From: Oscillospiraceae bacterium
Lineage (GTDB): Bacteria; Bacillota; Clostridia; Oscillospirales; Ruminococcaceae
NCBI GenBank assembly: GCA_017472735.1
Contig: JAFUOD010000007.1
Span: 248,001 to 312,000, forward strand
Reading direction: 5' to 3'
Length of the DNA: 64,000 bases
Shown: piece after piece, positions 33,424 through 43,435 of the stretch
How positions within the stretch are numbered: the stretch's first letter is position 1
How the letters are laid out: each line of letters starts with the position of its first letter
Notes under the pieces: model-generated
What the model was told of the DNA's origin: nothing
The model's input: only the letters and a program-made list of their open reading frames with translations
Database searches by the model: none
Translations under genes and position numbers: made by a program

Positions 33424-35334
33424 TTATCCCAAGTTATTAGGTTTTGGTTTTCTGCCCGGTGATTTTCTCACCTTAAAATACATTACCGTCAAGCCGGGAA
33501 TATTAACTTTAATAGATTGGTCAAATCCGTTTAAGGGTATATCTTCGGACTTGACAGGAGCGTTTGTAACCGCTTGCCCGGTAGCAGATGAAGAGTTGAA
33601 CACTTCGGTATATGTTCCTTTATGAGGAACGCCAAAGCGATATCCCTTCCTGTCAACAGGACAGAAATTACAAACAGCATAAATCTCGTTGCCTTTTTTA
33701 TCAATTCGGCAATAAATGATTATGTTTAAGTCTTTATCATCACAAGCTATCCACTTAAAGCCATCCCACGAGGAATCATCTTGCCACATGGGTGGGGTAT
33801 CAAGATAGAATTTGTTGAGGTTTTTAACATACTCTTTAAAATCTGCATGGGTTTTGAAGTTGTCTATCATAAACCACTCGAGATTTGAATTGCAGTCCCA
33901 TTCTTTAAACTGAGCGAACTCGCTGCCCATAAACAAAAGCTTTTTTCCTGGATGGCTTAGCATATAAGCCAAGAATGCCCTGTCGCCTTTTAGCTTCATG
34001 TCAGCGTCTCCATGAAACTTACCTGCAAGAGAGCGCTTGCCGTGAACAACCTCATCGTGAGAAATGGGCAAGATAAAATTCTCGGAAAAAGCGTAAACTA
34101 ACGGAAAAGTAAGCTTATCGTGATGGTAAGAACGGTATATAGGGTCTAAAGAATTATAACTGAGCAGATCATTCATCCAGCCCATATTCCATTTAAAGTC
34201 GAAGCCCAAGCCGCCCTTTTCGACAGATGTTGTAACGCCTTTCCAAGCGGTAGATTCCTCTGCTATCATGATAACATCGGGATTACGGGATTTTACAGCG
34301 TTATTAAGCTGTTGCACAAACTCGATCGCTTCTAAGTTTTCAATTCCGCCGAACTTGTTAGGTCTGAAGCCTCCATCGGGTCGGTCATAGTTAAGATATA
34401 GCATCGAGGCAACAGCATCGACACGCAAGCCGTCGATATGATACTTCTCGACCCAATGCAGGGCACTTGAAATTAAAAACGACCTGACCTCGGGTTTAAA
34501 GAAATTGAACACACACGTCCCCCATGCTTTATGCTCACGCTTAAGCGGGTCGGAATATTCGTAGCAAGGTGAACCGTCAAATTGATAAAGTCCGTTTTCA
34601 TCTTTAGGGAAATGTGCAGGAACCCAATCCAAGATCACACCTATCCCCTGCTGATGAAATTTATCTATCAGATTCATTAAGTCATAAGGCGTACCGAGCC
34701 TTGAAGTCGGTGCGAAGTAGCCAGTTACCTGATATCCCCACGAGCCATCGAACGGGTACTCGGTCAGCGGCATAAACTCGACATGGGTGTAGTTCATTTC
34801 TTTAACATATGGCACAAGCTCATCGGCAAGCTGAGAATAAGTGTAGTAACTTCCGTCGCTGTTTCGACGCCACGAGGCAGCGTTAACCTCGTAAATATTC
34901 AGTGGTTGACGCACGAGGTTTTGTTTTTTACGTTTATTTAGCCAACCGGAATCATGCCAGTTGTAACCGCTTATATCGCAGATGAAAGTTGCGCCCTTGC
35001 CTCCGGTTTCCATCATAAAACCGCAGGGATCAGACTTAAGGCGAACTGAATTATCGGCGCCTAAAACGCAGTATTTATAAAGCATATCTGCTTCGAGGTT
35101 TTGCACTTTGCACTGCCATATTCCGAGATCGTCTTTTTCAAGAGGGTCAGACAATGCGTTCCAGTGATTGAAATCGCCGACTAAAGAAATTCTGCGCGCA
35201 TTTGGCGCCCATACTCTAAAAACATACTCGTTATCTGTAATTCGGTGGCAACCAAAGAAATCAGAGCAGTCATAGTTTTTCCCGCTGATAAAACGTGAAA
35301 TGTGGTCATGCTCTAACGCCGTTTTGCAGGACAT
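33424..35334 (-). CDS. glgB: 1,4-alpha-glucan branching enzyme
   Basis: 636 residues. It makes alpha-1,6 branches in glycogen (GH13). The N-terminal CBM48 ([23 protein letters not shown]) leads into the catalytic barrel. GH13 motifs are [18 protein letters not shown] with the nucleophile Asp, MIAEESTAW with the acid Glu, and [18 protein letters not shown] lies 9 bases before the chosen ATG (MSCKTAL). It is the first gene of the glg operon; its promoter should lie in 35335-35480. Confidence 0.97.
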   Translation of the reverse strand: MSCKTALEHDHISRFISGKNYDCSDFFGCHRITDNEYVFRVWAPNARRISLVGDFNHWNALSDPLEKDDLGIWQCKVQNLEADMLYKYCVLGADNSVRLKSDPCGFMMETGGKGATFICDISGYNWHDSGWLNKRKKQNLVRQPLNIYEVNAASWRRNSDGSYYTYSQLADELVPYVKEMNYTHVEFMPLTEYPFDGSWGYQVTGYFAPTSRLGTPYDLMNLIDKFHQQGIGVILDWVPAHFPKDENGLYQFDGSPCYEYSDPLKREHKAWGTCVFNFFKPEVRSFLISSALHWVEKYHIDGLRVDAVASMLYLNYDRPDGGFRPNKFGGIENLEAIEFVQQLNNAVKSRNPDVIMIAEESTAWKGVTTSVEKGGLGFDFKWNMGWMNDLLSYNSLDPIYRSYHHDKLTFPLVYAFSENFILPISHDEVVHGKRSLAGKFHGDADMKLKGDRAFLAYMLSHPGKKLLFMGSEFAQFKEWDCNSNLEWFMIDNFKTHADFKEYVKNLNKFYLDTPPMWQDDSSWDGFKWIACDDKDLNIIIYCRIDKKGNEIYAVCNFCPVDRKGYRFGVPHKGTYTEVFNSSSATGQAVTNAPVKSEDIPLNGFDQSIKVNIPGLTVMYFKVRKSPGRKPKPNNLG

Positions 35335-35480
35335 TCTTAACCACTCCCCTATCACATTAAACAGGCATAAAAGTACAGATATATTCTAACAAAAAGCGTA
35401 ATAATATGCAAGGTTTTTTATACATTTTCTTTAAATATTACATTTTGCAACCGATAAATTTGTGCATAATAACAACAATG

Positions 35481-37622
35481 TTAGCCTGTTCTGTTTTCGA
35501 TTTTAATAACTGCAATCGTTACGTCGTCATTTTGGCTGTGCTTAAGCGCTTTTTGGGAATTTTCGAGGATTTTTTCGGCTATCTCCTCGCTTGAGACTGC
35601 GAAATTTTCACAAACGGTTTTTTCAATCAGTTGGTAAGGTATATCCTTTGCGCCGTCTGTAAACATAACAATTGCGGTATTAGTTTTAACACTTGCATTA
35701 CTTTGTTTTACGTTAATCTCGTTTAAAATCCCGATCGGATATCCACCTGTCGGAACGTCAACTATCCCCTCGCCTATAATATAACTTTTGCAACAACCAG
35801 ATTTATGAAACTCACATTTGCCTGTATTAAGGTTTACTCTGAGCATATCGAGCGTTGAAAAGCTTTCATCAAGCTCGATAAGGCGCATTAAAAGTGCTGA
35901 GAGTGATATGGCAGCTGACGAAGAGATATCATGCATGAGCTGCTGTTTAATAAGAGATATTAAAAGCGAAGAGCTGACTTTTGCCTCTTTGCCCGTTCCC
36001 ATTCCGTCACAAAGTATGTAATAAAGCATGTTGCCATGAATAAAGCAGTCATAGCTGTCACCGCAACCATCAGCATTTGCGCTTACCTGTACAGTACCGA
36101 AATCGGCACAAAATGCAGGCTTTGGATAAAACGAGTATCTTATAGTGTTATCATAAGCTATAACTTCCGGCATTGAGTAATCATGCGACATAAGCTCGCT
36201 TACAAGCAAGCACAGTCTTACTTCGCTTATCCGCTTATGCTTTGAATATTCAACGAACAAGGACTTGTCTTCAAAAACTGCAAAGTTTGAAGCCTCTGCC
36301 TTGTTCTCGGTAAGGGTAACAGCAAGCTTTTTTGTTAAAACAAGGTCAAGATTCGTTATATCCTCACACAGCTTCGAGCTGTCATTAATATAATCGTTTA
36401 TGGTCATTAACGCCGACTGTGCTTCATTGAATTTTGCAAGGCGTTTAGAAGACAGAATTTTCATGTGACTATTTCTATCTTTTAGCTTCTCGGCATAATT
36501 AATTAATTGATTAGGTTTTGAGCAGCCTTTTATTGCTTTGCTGAATTCAAGAGATTTATCAAAAAAGCAGCGGTCATGGTTTGAACATGATAAGCATATG
36601 CCCGAATAAATTCCCGACGAAATATCCAAAGGCTTATATAAAGCCGCCGCTGATGAAAGCGATTTAATATATCGATTTAATGACGACAGTGAATATACAC
36701 GAGATTGAGAATAAGAACTTACAACATTTAAAAACGAGTCAGCAGCTTTGGATTTTGGGGCGAATCTGGCGATAAGTGCATTAACCTTATCTTCGGTGAA
36801 AACAAATGCTGCAACTGCAACAAGAGTGTCTACAACAAAACCTATTTCATAATTATCTGCACCTGAAACAAAAGCACAAATGACTGATGTTGCAACTGCA
36901 TACAGCGGCAAACGAACCTTATCTTTGTATCCTCTGCCCGAACAAATTATGCCGATTATACAAACGAAAACAGTTGAAGAAAACATATCAGGATTATAAA
37001 GAGCTATGGCAATCGAGCAAAGTATACCTACAAAGCATGAATAAGCCGCCCCTTTGAAAAAACCGATTGCGAGTACGGAATAAATTCCTAACGCTCTGCC
37101 TATATTTAAGTAAACGAGGTCAAGGCTTGCCAGTGTTGAAATAGCAGCAACAAACAAAAACGAAATCATCTGCTTTGAAGACCGGTTATTATAAGCCATA
37201 ATAAGTGTCGGAATTGAAAACGAAAATATAATTGCTACTAAGTAATCGGTAAAAGATGAAGAAAAAAGCACCAAAAGCACAACAGTACATATTAAGTATA
37301 TGAAAAAAGAATATGCATAACGTGTAAAGCTATATTTCTTTACAGTATCATTCTGCTTTAGGCATCTGATAAGGCAGACGATTATTGCCGAAAAAGCCGT
37401 TCCGAGTGAATGAGCGTTTATTCCAAAAACTATCACCCACAAAAGTGTCGATAAAGAAAAAACAAAGCTCAGCGGCAAAGACAAAACCGTACATACAGCT
37501 ACACTTATCGGAGACGCAAAGCCCAGTACAGTTGAATTTGCAGCAATTAAAGAGAATATAATACACAAAGAAGCATTTTGTAAAAAGCCTTTTGGCAAAG
37601 CCACTGTCAGTTTTTTAAGCAT
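35481..37622 (-). CDS. spoIIE: Stage II sporulation protein E, serine phosphatase
   Basis: 713 residues. The N-terminal about 270 residues form roughly ten membrane segments. A central linker follows, then a PP2C phosphatase domain. Its metal-binding Asp is in the region of GDSYDCF and YILCDGMGTGKEA, and it ends with MFTDGAKDI and NDDVTIAVIKI. In Bacillus SpoIIE dephosphorylates SpoIIAA to activate sigma-F in the forespore and helps polar septation. It is shorter than the Bacillus protein (about 827). It is strong evidence that the organism belongs to a spore-forming lineage. GGATGATTTTAA precedes the ATG. Confidence 0.93.
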   Translation of the reverse strand: MLKKLTVALPKGFLQNASLCIIFSLIAANSTVLGFASPISVAVCTVLSLPLSFVFSLSTLLWVIVFGINAHSLGTAFSAIIVCLIRCLKQNDTVKKYSFTRYAYSFFIYLICTVVLLVLFSSSFTDYLVAIIFSFSIPTLIMAYNNRSSKQMISFLFVAAISTLASLDLVYLNIGRALGIYSVLAIGFFKGAAYSCFVGILCSIAIALYNPDMFSSTVFVCIIGIICSGRGYKDKVRLPLYAVATSVICAFVSGADNYEIGFVVDTLVAVAAFVFTEDKVNALIARFAPKSKAADSFLNVVSSYSQSRVYSLSSLNRYIKSLSSAAALYKPLDISSGIYSGICLSCSNHDRCFFDKSLEFSKAIKGCSKPNQLINYAEKLKDRNSHMKILSSKRLAKFNEAQSALMTINDYINDSSKLCEDITNLDLVLTKKLAVTLTENKAEASNFAVFEDKSLFVEYSKHKRISEVRLCLLVSELMSHDYSMPEVIAYDNTIRYSFYPKPAFCADFGTVQVSANADGCGDSYDCFIHGNMLYYILCDGMGTGKEAKVSSSLLISLIKQQLMHDISSSAAISLSALLMRLIELDESFSTLDMLRVNLNTGKCEFHKSGCCKSYIIGEGIVDVPTGGYPIGILNEINVKQSNASVKTNTAIVMFTDGAKDIPYQLIEKTVCENFAVSSEEIAEKILENSQKALKHSQNDDVTIAVIKIENRTG

Positions 37623-37719
37623 TTAAAATCATCCTTTTAAAAAGTATTTATAATCATGGATGAATTTATTTTAATACAAGCAATTGGGATAATTTGTCAT
37701 AACATAGACAAATAAAAAT

Positions 37720-37749
37720 GCGGTGTAAAGCATAATTGCCTTACACCGC
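37720..37749 (-). terminator. Terminator after the PTS IIC-like gene
   Basis: Stem GCGGTGTAA(GG) pairing with (CT)TTACACCGC, followed on the minus strand by ATTTTTATTTG. A standard intrinsic terminator. Confidence 0.8.
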
Positions 37750-37774
37750 AAAGTAATTCAAATGCAATATTAAA

Positions 37775-38854
37775 TTATACGCTAAGCTTCATATCACCAT
37801 ATTTGATAAGGCCAAGCTTACGCATAGCCTCAGCAATACCTAAGCAGATAATGCCGGGGGCAACGAAGTGCATGATCGCGATTTCCAAAAGTGCAATTAC
37901 AGGTTCAACACCCGCCTCAACCATTGAAGCGTAGCCCATGAACTGACCGACCAAACCAGCTGTGCCCATGCCCGAGCCTGTTGCATTGTTAACCATGCCA
38001 AGCACAGCGGTGGAAATGGGACCCAAGATAGCACTTGTTAAAATCGGAGGAATCCAGATAAGCGGATGCTTGATGATATTGGGCATCTGAAGCATTGAAG
38101 TGCCTATGCCCTGAGAGATGAGACCGCTTACCTTATTCTCGCGGTAGCTCATAACAGCAAAGCCTATCATCTGCGCACAGCAACCGGTAACAGCAGCACC
38201 TGCGGCAATTCCGCTGAGTCCTAACGAAACACCGATTGCGGCAGAGCTGATGGGAAGCGTGAGCGCTATGCCCATTAAAACAGAAACAATGATACCCATT
38301 ATTATCGGCTGACTTTCTACGCCGTAATTAATTATTTCACCTATCCACTTCATGAAGGTTGAAATGGGAGGGCTTAAGAGGATGCCGACAGCAGAGCCGG
38401 CTAAAATTGCGACCATTGGTGTGACGATTATATCGACCTTGGTTTTGCCCGAAACAAGCATGCCGATTTCGATTGCGACATATGCGGCAATAAATGCGCC
38501 CAAGGGCTCACCGGGACCGACAAAGGTCATGGAGCCTGCGGTAAAGTTGTCGAGAGTGATTTTGCCCGCAAATGCGCCTACCATACCGCACACAGCGGCA
38601 GAAACAGTTACAAGAGGGCTTGACTTGAACTTGGCTGCAACACCTACGCCGATGCCTGCACCTGTGAGTGCTTTGGCAAAGCTTGCAATATACTTTAAAT
38701 ATTGACCGATGTCACCATGGATCAATCCACCGATCTGATCGATAATAGTACCGATAATTAATGTTGCAAACAAACCAAGTGCCATTCCCGATAAGCCATC
38801 GATAAACAAATGATTAAGATATGATTTTATCGCTTTCAAATGTATCTCCTCCAT
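37775..38854 (-). CDS. PTS EIIC-type membrane transporter (PTS_EIIC_2 family)
   Basis: 359 residues with about nine hydrophobic segments. GLSGMALGLFATLIIGTI near the start and the Gly-rich LGLSGIAAGAAVTGCCAQMIGFAVMSYRENK fit the standalone EIIC-like family (PTS_EIIC_2). No IIA or IIB domain and no PTS partner gene is seen, so transport of a specific sugar or even PTS coupling cannot be claimed. GGAGGAGATAC precedes the ATG. It stands as a single gene with its own terminator. Confidence 0.82.
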   Translation of the reverse strand: MEEIHLKAIKSYLNHLFIDGLSGMALGLFATLIIGTIIDQIGGLIHGDIGQYLKYIASFAKALTGAGIGVGVAAKFKSSPLVTVSAAVCGMVGAFAGKITLDNFTAGSMTFVGPGEPLGAFIAAYVAIEIGMLVSGKTKVDIIVTPMVAILAGSAVGILLSPPISTFMKWIGEIINYGVESQPIIMGIIVSVLMGIALTLPISSAAIGVSLGLSGIAAGAAVTGCCAQMIGFAVMSYRENKVSGLISQGIGTSMLQMPNIIKHPLIWIPPILTSAILGPISTAVLGMVNNATGSGMGTAGLVGQFMGYASMVEAGVEPVIALLEIAIMHFVAPGIICLGIAEAMRKLGLIKYGDMKLSV

Positions 38855-39011
38855 TATGCATTAACATTTTATATGATTATATTGCTTTTTAAATATGTAA
38901 GTCAAGGTTTTGCGACATATTCTACATTTTATCGAATTAACGGCTTATAGTGTAAAATGTATTAAACATTTTTACCATAAAAACAAATTAAAAATTGAGC
39001 AAAAATACCTA

Positions 39012-39060
39012 TTGACAAGTTTGTGTTGTTTTGATATTATAATTTTGAGAATGATTCCTA
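39012..39060 (+). promoter_or_regulatory. Promoter and Fur/PerR-type box before perR
   Basis: TTGACA (39012-39017), a 17-base spacer and TATTAT (39035-39040). Just downstream, TGAGAAT-G-ATTCCTA (39046-39060) is close to the 7-1-7 Fur/PerR-family box (TGATAAT-N-ATTATCA). This suggests self-control of perR and the linked rubrerythrin. Confidence 0.7.
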
Positions 39061-39075
39061 AAACAAGAGGTAAAA

Positions 39076-39432
39076 ATGACGAAGCAAAAGCTATTGATTA
39101 AAAAAATAATTGAATCTGCAAACGGTCATTTAACAGCCGAGGAGATATATCAGCTTGCAAAGGCACAAATGCCTCACATTGCGTTGGGCACGGTTTATCG
39201 AAATTTAGGCAAGCTTTGTGAAGCAAACGAGATCGGACTGATAAGCGTTAGCGGCAAGCCTGACCATTATGATAAATCGGTTATTGCACACGGACATTTG
39301 ATTTGCGACAGTTGCGGTAAGATTGTTGATTTTCATCTTGAGGACATTAAGGACCGAGTTGAAAAACTTTTAGATGTTGAGGTTATTTCATATGACTTTA
39401 ACGCACACTATGTTTGCGACGATTGCAAATAA
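39076..39432 (+). CDS. Fur-family regulator, probably PerR-like
   Basis: 118 residues. The winged helix includes [27 protein letters not shown]. The metal region has [15 protein letters not shown], and the second CxxC is at the C terminus (CDDC); together they form the structural zinc site. The adjoining rubrerythrin gene suggests a peroxide-sensing PerR role rather than iron control; this is inference from neighbourhood. AGAGGTAAAA precedes the ATG. A Fur-type box overlaps the promoter. Confidence 0.9.
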   Translation: MTKQKLLIKKIIESANGHLTAEEIYQLAKAQMPHIALGTVYRNLGKLCEANEIGLISVSGKPDHYDKSVIAHGHLICDSCGKIVDFHLEDIKDRVEKLLDVEVISYDFNAHYVCDDCK

Positions 39433-39509
39433 AACAAGTAAATAATGATGCTGAGCGTCGTATATCAGCCTCATTTAATAAATTTTATAAATTGATAGGA
39501 GTAAAAAAT

Positions 39510-40043
39510 ATGGAACTTAAGGGCTCTAAAACCGAAAAGAATTTGATGACTGCTTTTGCAGGTGAATCTCAGGCAAGAAACAAGTATACTTACTTTGCAT
39601 CTGTAGCAAAGAAGGAAGGCTATGAGCAGATCGCTGCTATTTTCCTTAACACAGCCGAAAACGAAAAGGAACACGCTAAGATGTGGTTTAAGGCATTGGG
39701 CGAATTGGGAACAACTGCTGAAAATTTAGCTGCAGCTGCTGCAGGCGAAAACTATGAGTGGACCGATATGTATGACACATTTGCTAAGGAAGCTGAAGAA
39801 GAAGGCTTTACAAAGCTTGCTTATCAGTTCAGAGCAGTTGCTGCAATTGAAAAGGCTCACGAAGAAAGATACCGTGCGCTTCTTTCCAACGTTGAAATGC
39901 AGAAGGTATTCGAGAAGTCTGAAGAAACAATGTGGGAATGCCGCAACTGCGGTCACCTTGTAATGGGCAAAAAGGCTCCCGGAGTATGCCCTGTTTGTGC
40001 TCATCCTCAGAGCTTCTTTGAAGTTAGAAAAGAAAACTACTGA
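39510..40043 (+). CDS. rbr: Rubrerythrin
   Basis: 177 residues. It reduces hydrogen peroxide in anaerobes with a di-iron centre. The N-terminal ferritin-like domain carries the expected Glu ligands ([40 protein letters not shown]). The C-terminal rubredoxin-like domain is CRNCGHLV and [18 protein letters not shown] precedes the ATG MELKG. It lies 77 bases after the PerR-like gene, likely in one transcript, and ends at a hairpin. Confidence 0.95.
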   Translation: MELKGSKTEKNLMTAFAGESQARNKYTYFASVAKKEGYEQIAAIFLNTAENEKEHAKMWFKALGELGTTAENLAAAAAGENYEWTDMYDTFAKEAEEEGFTKLAYQFRAVAAIEKAHEERYRALLSNVEMQKVFEKSEETMWECRNCGHLVMGKKAPGVCPVCAHPQSFFEVRKENY

Positions 40044-40054
40044 TTAGAACAAGA

Positions 40055-40080
40055 TCGCCCATCGGTAAATCGGTGGGCGA
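40055..40080 (+). terminator. Terminator after rubrerythrin
   Basis: TCGCCCATCG pairing with CGGTGGGCGA (with G-T and A-C offsets) around GTAAAT, followed by AATATTTTTTT. Confidence 0.7.
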
Positions 40081-40094
40081 AATATTTTTTTGAT

Positions 40095-40403
40095 ATGAAC
40101 ACATTTGAACGAATTTATGAAGTTGTGAAGCTGATCCCCAAGGGCAAGGTCGCCTCATATGGCACAGTGGCGGCACTTGCAGGTAACCCACGGTGGTCAC
40201 GAGTTGTGGGATATGCTTTGCACGTTAATCCTGACCCGGACACTATCCCCTGCTACCGAGTTGTGACAAAACAAGGCGAGCTGTCACAAGCTTTTGCATT
40301 TGGAGGAATTAACCGCCAGCGAGAGCTTTTGGAGGCTGACGGCGTTGAGTTTGATGATGAAGGACGAGTTGTGATGAAAAAGTATGCGTGGTGGGGAGAG
40401 TAA
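40095..40403 (+). CDS. MGMT-like DNA-binding domain protein
   Basis: 102 residues forming only the C-terminal DNA-binding and active-site domain of O6-methylguanine methyltransferases: GKVASYGTVAALAG, WSRVVGYALHVNPD and TIPCYRVV. It keeps the acceptor Cys in PCYRV (canonical PCHRV), unlike ATL proteins, where Trp replaces it. The neighbouring His is Tyr here, so alkyl transfer may be weakened. It lacks the usual N-terminal domain. There is no strong ribosome site; the ATG lies 15 bases past the rubrerythrin terminator. DNA alkylation repair or flipping is the family role. Confidence 0.85.
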   Translation: MNTFERIYEVVKLIPKGKVASYGTVAALAGNPRWSRVVGYALHVNPDPDTIPCYRVVTKQGELSQAFAFGGINRQRELLEADGVEFDDEGRVVMKKYAWWGE

Positions 40404-40410
40404 AAATTTA

Positions 40411-40435
40411 AAGAGCTTCCGCAAGGGAAGCTCTT
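40411..40435. terminator. Bidirectional terminator
   Basis: 10-bp stem AAGAGCTTCC pairing with GGAAGCTCTT, with A-rich left and T-rich right flanks. It serves the MGMT-like gene on plus and the sigma-factor pair on minus. Confidence 0.85.
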
Positions 40436-40439
40436 TTTG

Positions 40440-41177
40440 TTATCTGTTAACGAATTCATTTTTGTATGAATCGCTTCTTATTACATCCTCATATGATTCG
40501 GCAAATTCAGTAGCCTTATCATTCAAACGGCTGTATCCTCCTCCGCCATATAATTTACCATACCACATATTTTCTGCAAAAGGAAGCCCATATTCGTTTA
40601 TAGCTTCTCCGGAGAAGTATACTTGAGAGCCAAATACTTTCCAGCCTTCTTCTACATCATGGATTATAACGGTTGTACCATTACTCTTTACATACTCCGT
40701 ATCGGCTTTAAACTCGTCAATATCTTCGTTGCAAAGATATTGATGGGTTTCCATTTTAATTTCGCTTTCATCGTCGTTTGTAAGATAGAACGCAAAAATT
40801 TTCGATGCTGTTTTGACATATCCGTATTCATAATAATAATCACCGGAATATTTTGTGTCTAACCAATATCCGCCTGTTATGTCAATATCCGTTGGTATAC
40901 CGTATTCTTCGCATATCTCCTTCAAGCGCACTTCACCCTTCTCCAATCTGCCGTCATACAAAAACAAATCGTTTTCTACGGGATCTACGATAATTGCTAC
41001 ATCGTATCCAATGCACACTACTGCCGTAAGCATAACCAAGACCGCGGCAACGGCAATTGCGATTATTTTCTTTGAAAAATTGTGTGTACGTTTTGCAGAA
41101 GTCAATATCTCGGCAGATTCCTCAATAATTTTATCATCAATATTCGTAAGCTCGTTTACAAAATCGTCAAGTTTCAT
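40440..41177 (-). CDS. Membrane partner of ECF sigma factor, copy 1
   Basis: 245 residues: a short cytoplasmic N-terminal part (about 1-38, KLDDFVNELTNIDDKIIEESAE), one transmembrane helix (about 38-60) and a Tyr/Glu-rich extracytoplasmic domain with no match I recognise. It starts in an ATGA overlap with the upstream sigma gene. Position and topology argue for an anti-sigma factor or signal sensor. The N-terminal motif is shared with copy 2 at 41936 (TDIDENYIEEAAEA). The outer domains differ, so the two could sense different signals. Confidence 0.7.
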   Translation of the reverse strand: MKLDDFVNELTNIDDKIIEESAEILTSAKRTHNFSKKIIAIAVAAVLVMLTAVVCIGYDVAIIVDPVENDLFLYDGRLEKGEVRLKEICEEYGIPTDIDITGGYWLDTKYSGDYYYEYGYVKTASKIFAFYLTNDDESEIKMETHQYLCNEDIDEFKADTEYVKSNGTTVIIHDVEEGWKVFGSQVYFSGEAINEYGLPFAENMWYGKLYGGGGYSRLNDKATEFAESYEDVIRSDSYKNEFVNR

Positions 41178-41734
41178 AGGTTATATCCCTCCTTAATAAG
41201 ATATTTTTTGAGTTTGATTCTTGTTCTGTAAAGCGATACTGTAACCTTCGATTCGGTGATCGCCATGTCATCGGCTATCTCCTGCACGCTTAAGAAGAAC
41301 CAGTATCTCTTTACAAAGATCATTCGGTTGTCTTTTGAAAGAGAAAGTAAGAATTTGTTGATTATTTGGCTAAGCTCTGTCGATTCAACTTCACGTTCGA
41401 CATCCGCATCGGACGGTATGATCTGTGCAAGCTCATCAAGCGCTGAATCATAACTGCCTGCACTGCGCTTACCGGTTTTAAGATGCTTAAGCCTGTTGAG
41501 CGAAAGATTTCTTGCGATTTTGCAGGCATATGAAATTAATCTCGCGGGTTTGTTCGGCGGAATCGTTTCCCAAAGCTTCATATATGTATCGCTAACACAT
41601 TCCTCAACATCAGGCAGACTGTTAAGTATATTATGCGACACATTCTTTATCAGCTTACCGTATTTTTTATCGGTCTCATCAATTGCTGATTGATTGCGCT
41701 CAAAATAAAGCTCAATTATCTTCTCATCTTCCAA
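41174..41734 (-). CDS. ECF-type RNA polymerase sigma factor, copy 1
   Basis: 186 residues with sigma-70 regions 2 and 4. Region 2 lies about LPDVEECVSDTYMKLWETIPP...ARLISYACKIARNLSLNRLK. Region 4 is MIFVKRYWFFLSVQEIADDMAITESKVTVSLYRTRIKLKKYL. I place the start at a TTG because AAAGGAG lies 10 bases before it and the product then begins MEDEKIIELYF, as usual for this group. An ATG 12 codons upstream has no clear ribosome site. The last bases overlap the membrane-partner ATG. The 5' 200 bases are nearly identical to copy 2. Confidence 0.9.
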   Translation of the reverse strand: MEDEKIIELYFERNQSAIDETDKKYGKLIKNVSHNILNSLPDVEECVSDTYMKLWETIPPNKPARLISYACKIARNLSLNRLKHLKTGKRSAGSYDSALDELAQIIPSDADVEREVESTELSQIINKFLLSLSKDNRMIFVKRYWFFLSVQEIADDMAITESKVTVSLYRTRIKLKKYLIKEGYNL

Positions 41735-41851
41735 ATCTATCACACTCCTTTCGTGAAAGATATCTTTCATTATATAAGACAATATAAGAGGCGTGGATAC
41801 TACACTTTGTAAATATTTTTGCAAATTGTTGTGCTAAAGTCAACGGATAAG

Positions 41852-41888
41852 AATAAAAATCCACCCGCCAAGCGAGTGGATTTTTATT
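41852..41888 (-). terminator. Terminator between the two sigma-factor operons
   Basis: AATAAAAATCCAC pairing with GTGGATTTTTATT, inner CCGC/GCGA partly paired. It ends the operon of copy 2, transcribed on the minus strand. Confidence 0.85.
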
Positions 41889-41935
41889 ATATACCAATAA
41901 ATCGGATCCCCTAAGAAGAGGTCTGGGTTTTATTC

Positions 41936-42757
41936 TCATCTAGGAATAAACTCTTCGCCGAACAAAACATAGTCGACAAAATCTGCTGTCGCTGTATGGA
42001 ATCGGCTAACGAATTGAGTATAATCCTTTTCAGTGAGATTTCCGCCGGGAACAAGACCGCTGTGCCCGCCGATTGGTTCTTCATTATACATAAACATCAT
42101 AAACGCGCCTTCGAGCGTCCAACCCTCGTCGTCTGAAATTACAGCTGTATACGCACCAACCTTGTCAAAAATCACATACTCATATTTTTCTTCTTTGGTT
42201 TCGGGATCGCTATAAAGAAGACATAAGAGCGTGTGGTTTTCGAAATCGGGATCATTTGTGTGGCAGAATACAAAGACATCACCATTTTCATCGTAAAATG
42301 CCCCTGCTTCAAAATAATAAGCATCATTGTCGCCGATTTCATCAAAATATTCATAAAGAATTCTGCCTTTATAAGCATGACCGTAATTTTCCGCGATATG
42401 CTCAAGCCTCGTAAAACCGTACATGTATGAAGCATACTCTCTTTCAAGCTCTGTCATTTCTTCTGCTGTCAGGAGTTCAAGTTCTTCTAAATCCCTTCTC
42501 AAATCTTCAGGAATGTCTGCTTTGGGTATATTAAGCTCATAACCCTCATCAGTTGTTCCAAGTTCTTCTACATCAACACTCAAGCTCGATACCACCCACG
42601 CCGCACCCGTTGCAAGTAAAACAAGCATCACCGCCGCAACGAGCATGACTATTTTGCGGTTGTGGCTGAATTTTGCGGTGTATGAAGCTTCGGCGGCTTC
42701 CTCGATATAATTTTCATCAATATCAGTCAAGGCTTTTATATATTCAAAATTTTTCAC
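41936..42757 (-). CDS. Membrane partner of ECF sigma factor, copy 2
   Basis: 273 residues: a cytoplasmic N-terminal stretch ALTDIDENYIEEAAEA, one transmembrane helix (about 35-57), then an acidic extracytoplasmic domain (EELELLTAEEMTELEREYAS and a Tyr-rich sandwich-like part). It begins with GTG inside GTGA, overlapping the sigma stop; GGAGGGCTAC lies upstream. Anti-sigma function is inferred from context. It aligns with copy 1 around the helix and in a shared outer pattern (YYFEAGAFYDENG versus the YYYEYGYVK region). Confidence 0.7.
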   Translation of the reverse strand: MKNFEYIKALTDIDENYIEEAAEASYTAKFSHNRKIVMLVAAVMLVLLATGAAWVVSSLSVDVEELGTTDEGYELNIPKADIPEDLRRDLEELELLTAEEMTELEREYASYMYGFTRLEHIAENYGHAYKGRILYEYFDEIGDNDAYYFEAGAFYDENGDVFVFCHTNDPDFENHTLLCLLYSDPETKEEKYEYVIFDKVGAYTAVISDDEGWTLEGAFMMFMYNEEPIGGHSGLVPGGNLTEKDYTQFVSRFHTATADFVDYVLFGEEFIPR

Positions 42758-43314
42758 AGTGTGTAGCCCTCCTTTATTAAATAAACTTTAAGTTTTTTGC
42801 GGGTTCGGCTTAGCGAGGTTCTGACCTTAGCAAGTGAAACCCCAAGCTCGCTTGATATTTCCTCGTCGGATTTTAAAAACCAATAACGCTTTACAAAAAT
42901 TATGCGTTGCTCGGTGCTGATTGACGACAGAAAGCTGTTTATAGCTTCGGTTAAAGCGGTCAGCTCTATTTTTTCCTCAACATTTTCTTTCGAGGGAATG
43001 GCTTCGGCAAGCTCGTCTATAATCTCGCAGCTCTTCCCTGCTCCTCTCTTATCGGCACACAGAAACTCGAGCCTGTTAATTGACAGGTTTCTTACAATCT
43101 TGCAGGCATATGTTTTAAGACTCGGGGGCTCTTTAGGCGGAATTGAGTTCCAAAGCTGCATGTATGTATCGCTAACACATTCCTCAACATCAGGCAGACT
43201 GTTAAGTATATTACGCGATATATTCTTTATCAGCTTACCGTATTTTTTATCGGTCTCATCAATTGCTGATTGATTACGCTCAAAATAAAGCTCAATTATC
43301 TTCTCATCTTCCAA
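42754..43314 (-). CDS. ECF-type RNA polymerase sigma factor, copy 2
   Basis: 186 residues, with the same layout, TTG start and AAAGGAG site as copy 1. Region 2 has LPDVEECVSDTYMQLWNSIPP; region 4 has IIFVKRYWFLKSDEEISSELGVSLAKVRTSLSRTRKKLKVYL. The first about 60 codons nearly match copy 1 at DNA level, while the rest is clearly diverged. This points to a tandem duplication with recent gene conversion of the 5' part. Coupled to its membrane partner through a GTGA overlap. Confidence 0.9.
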   Translation of the reverse strand: MEDEKIIELYFERNQSAIDETDKKYGKLIKNISRNILNSLPDVEECVSDTYMQLWNSIPPKEPPSLKTYACKIVRNLSINRLEFLCADKRGAGKSCEIIDELAEAIPSKENVEEKIELTALTEAINSFLSSISTEQRIIFVKRYWFLKSDEEISSELGVSLAKVRTSLSRTRKKLKVYLIKEGYTL

Positions 43315-43388
43315 ATCTATCACACTCCTTTCGTGAAAGATATCTTTCATCTATAATAACAGATTATTTAAACAATTTGTTACACAAA

Positions 43389-43410
43389 AAGCAAAAAACG
43401 GATGTGCAAA
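43389..43410 (-). terminator. Terminator after the DUF1622 gene
   Basis: CGGATGTG pairing with CACATCCG, followed on the minus strand by TTTTTTGC. Confidence 0.8.
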
Positions 43411-43435
43411 AACACATCCGCTTAGGTTGTTGATT

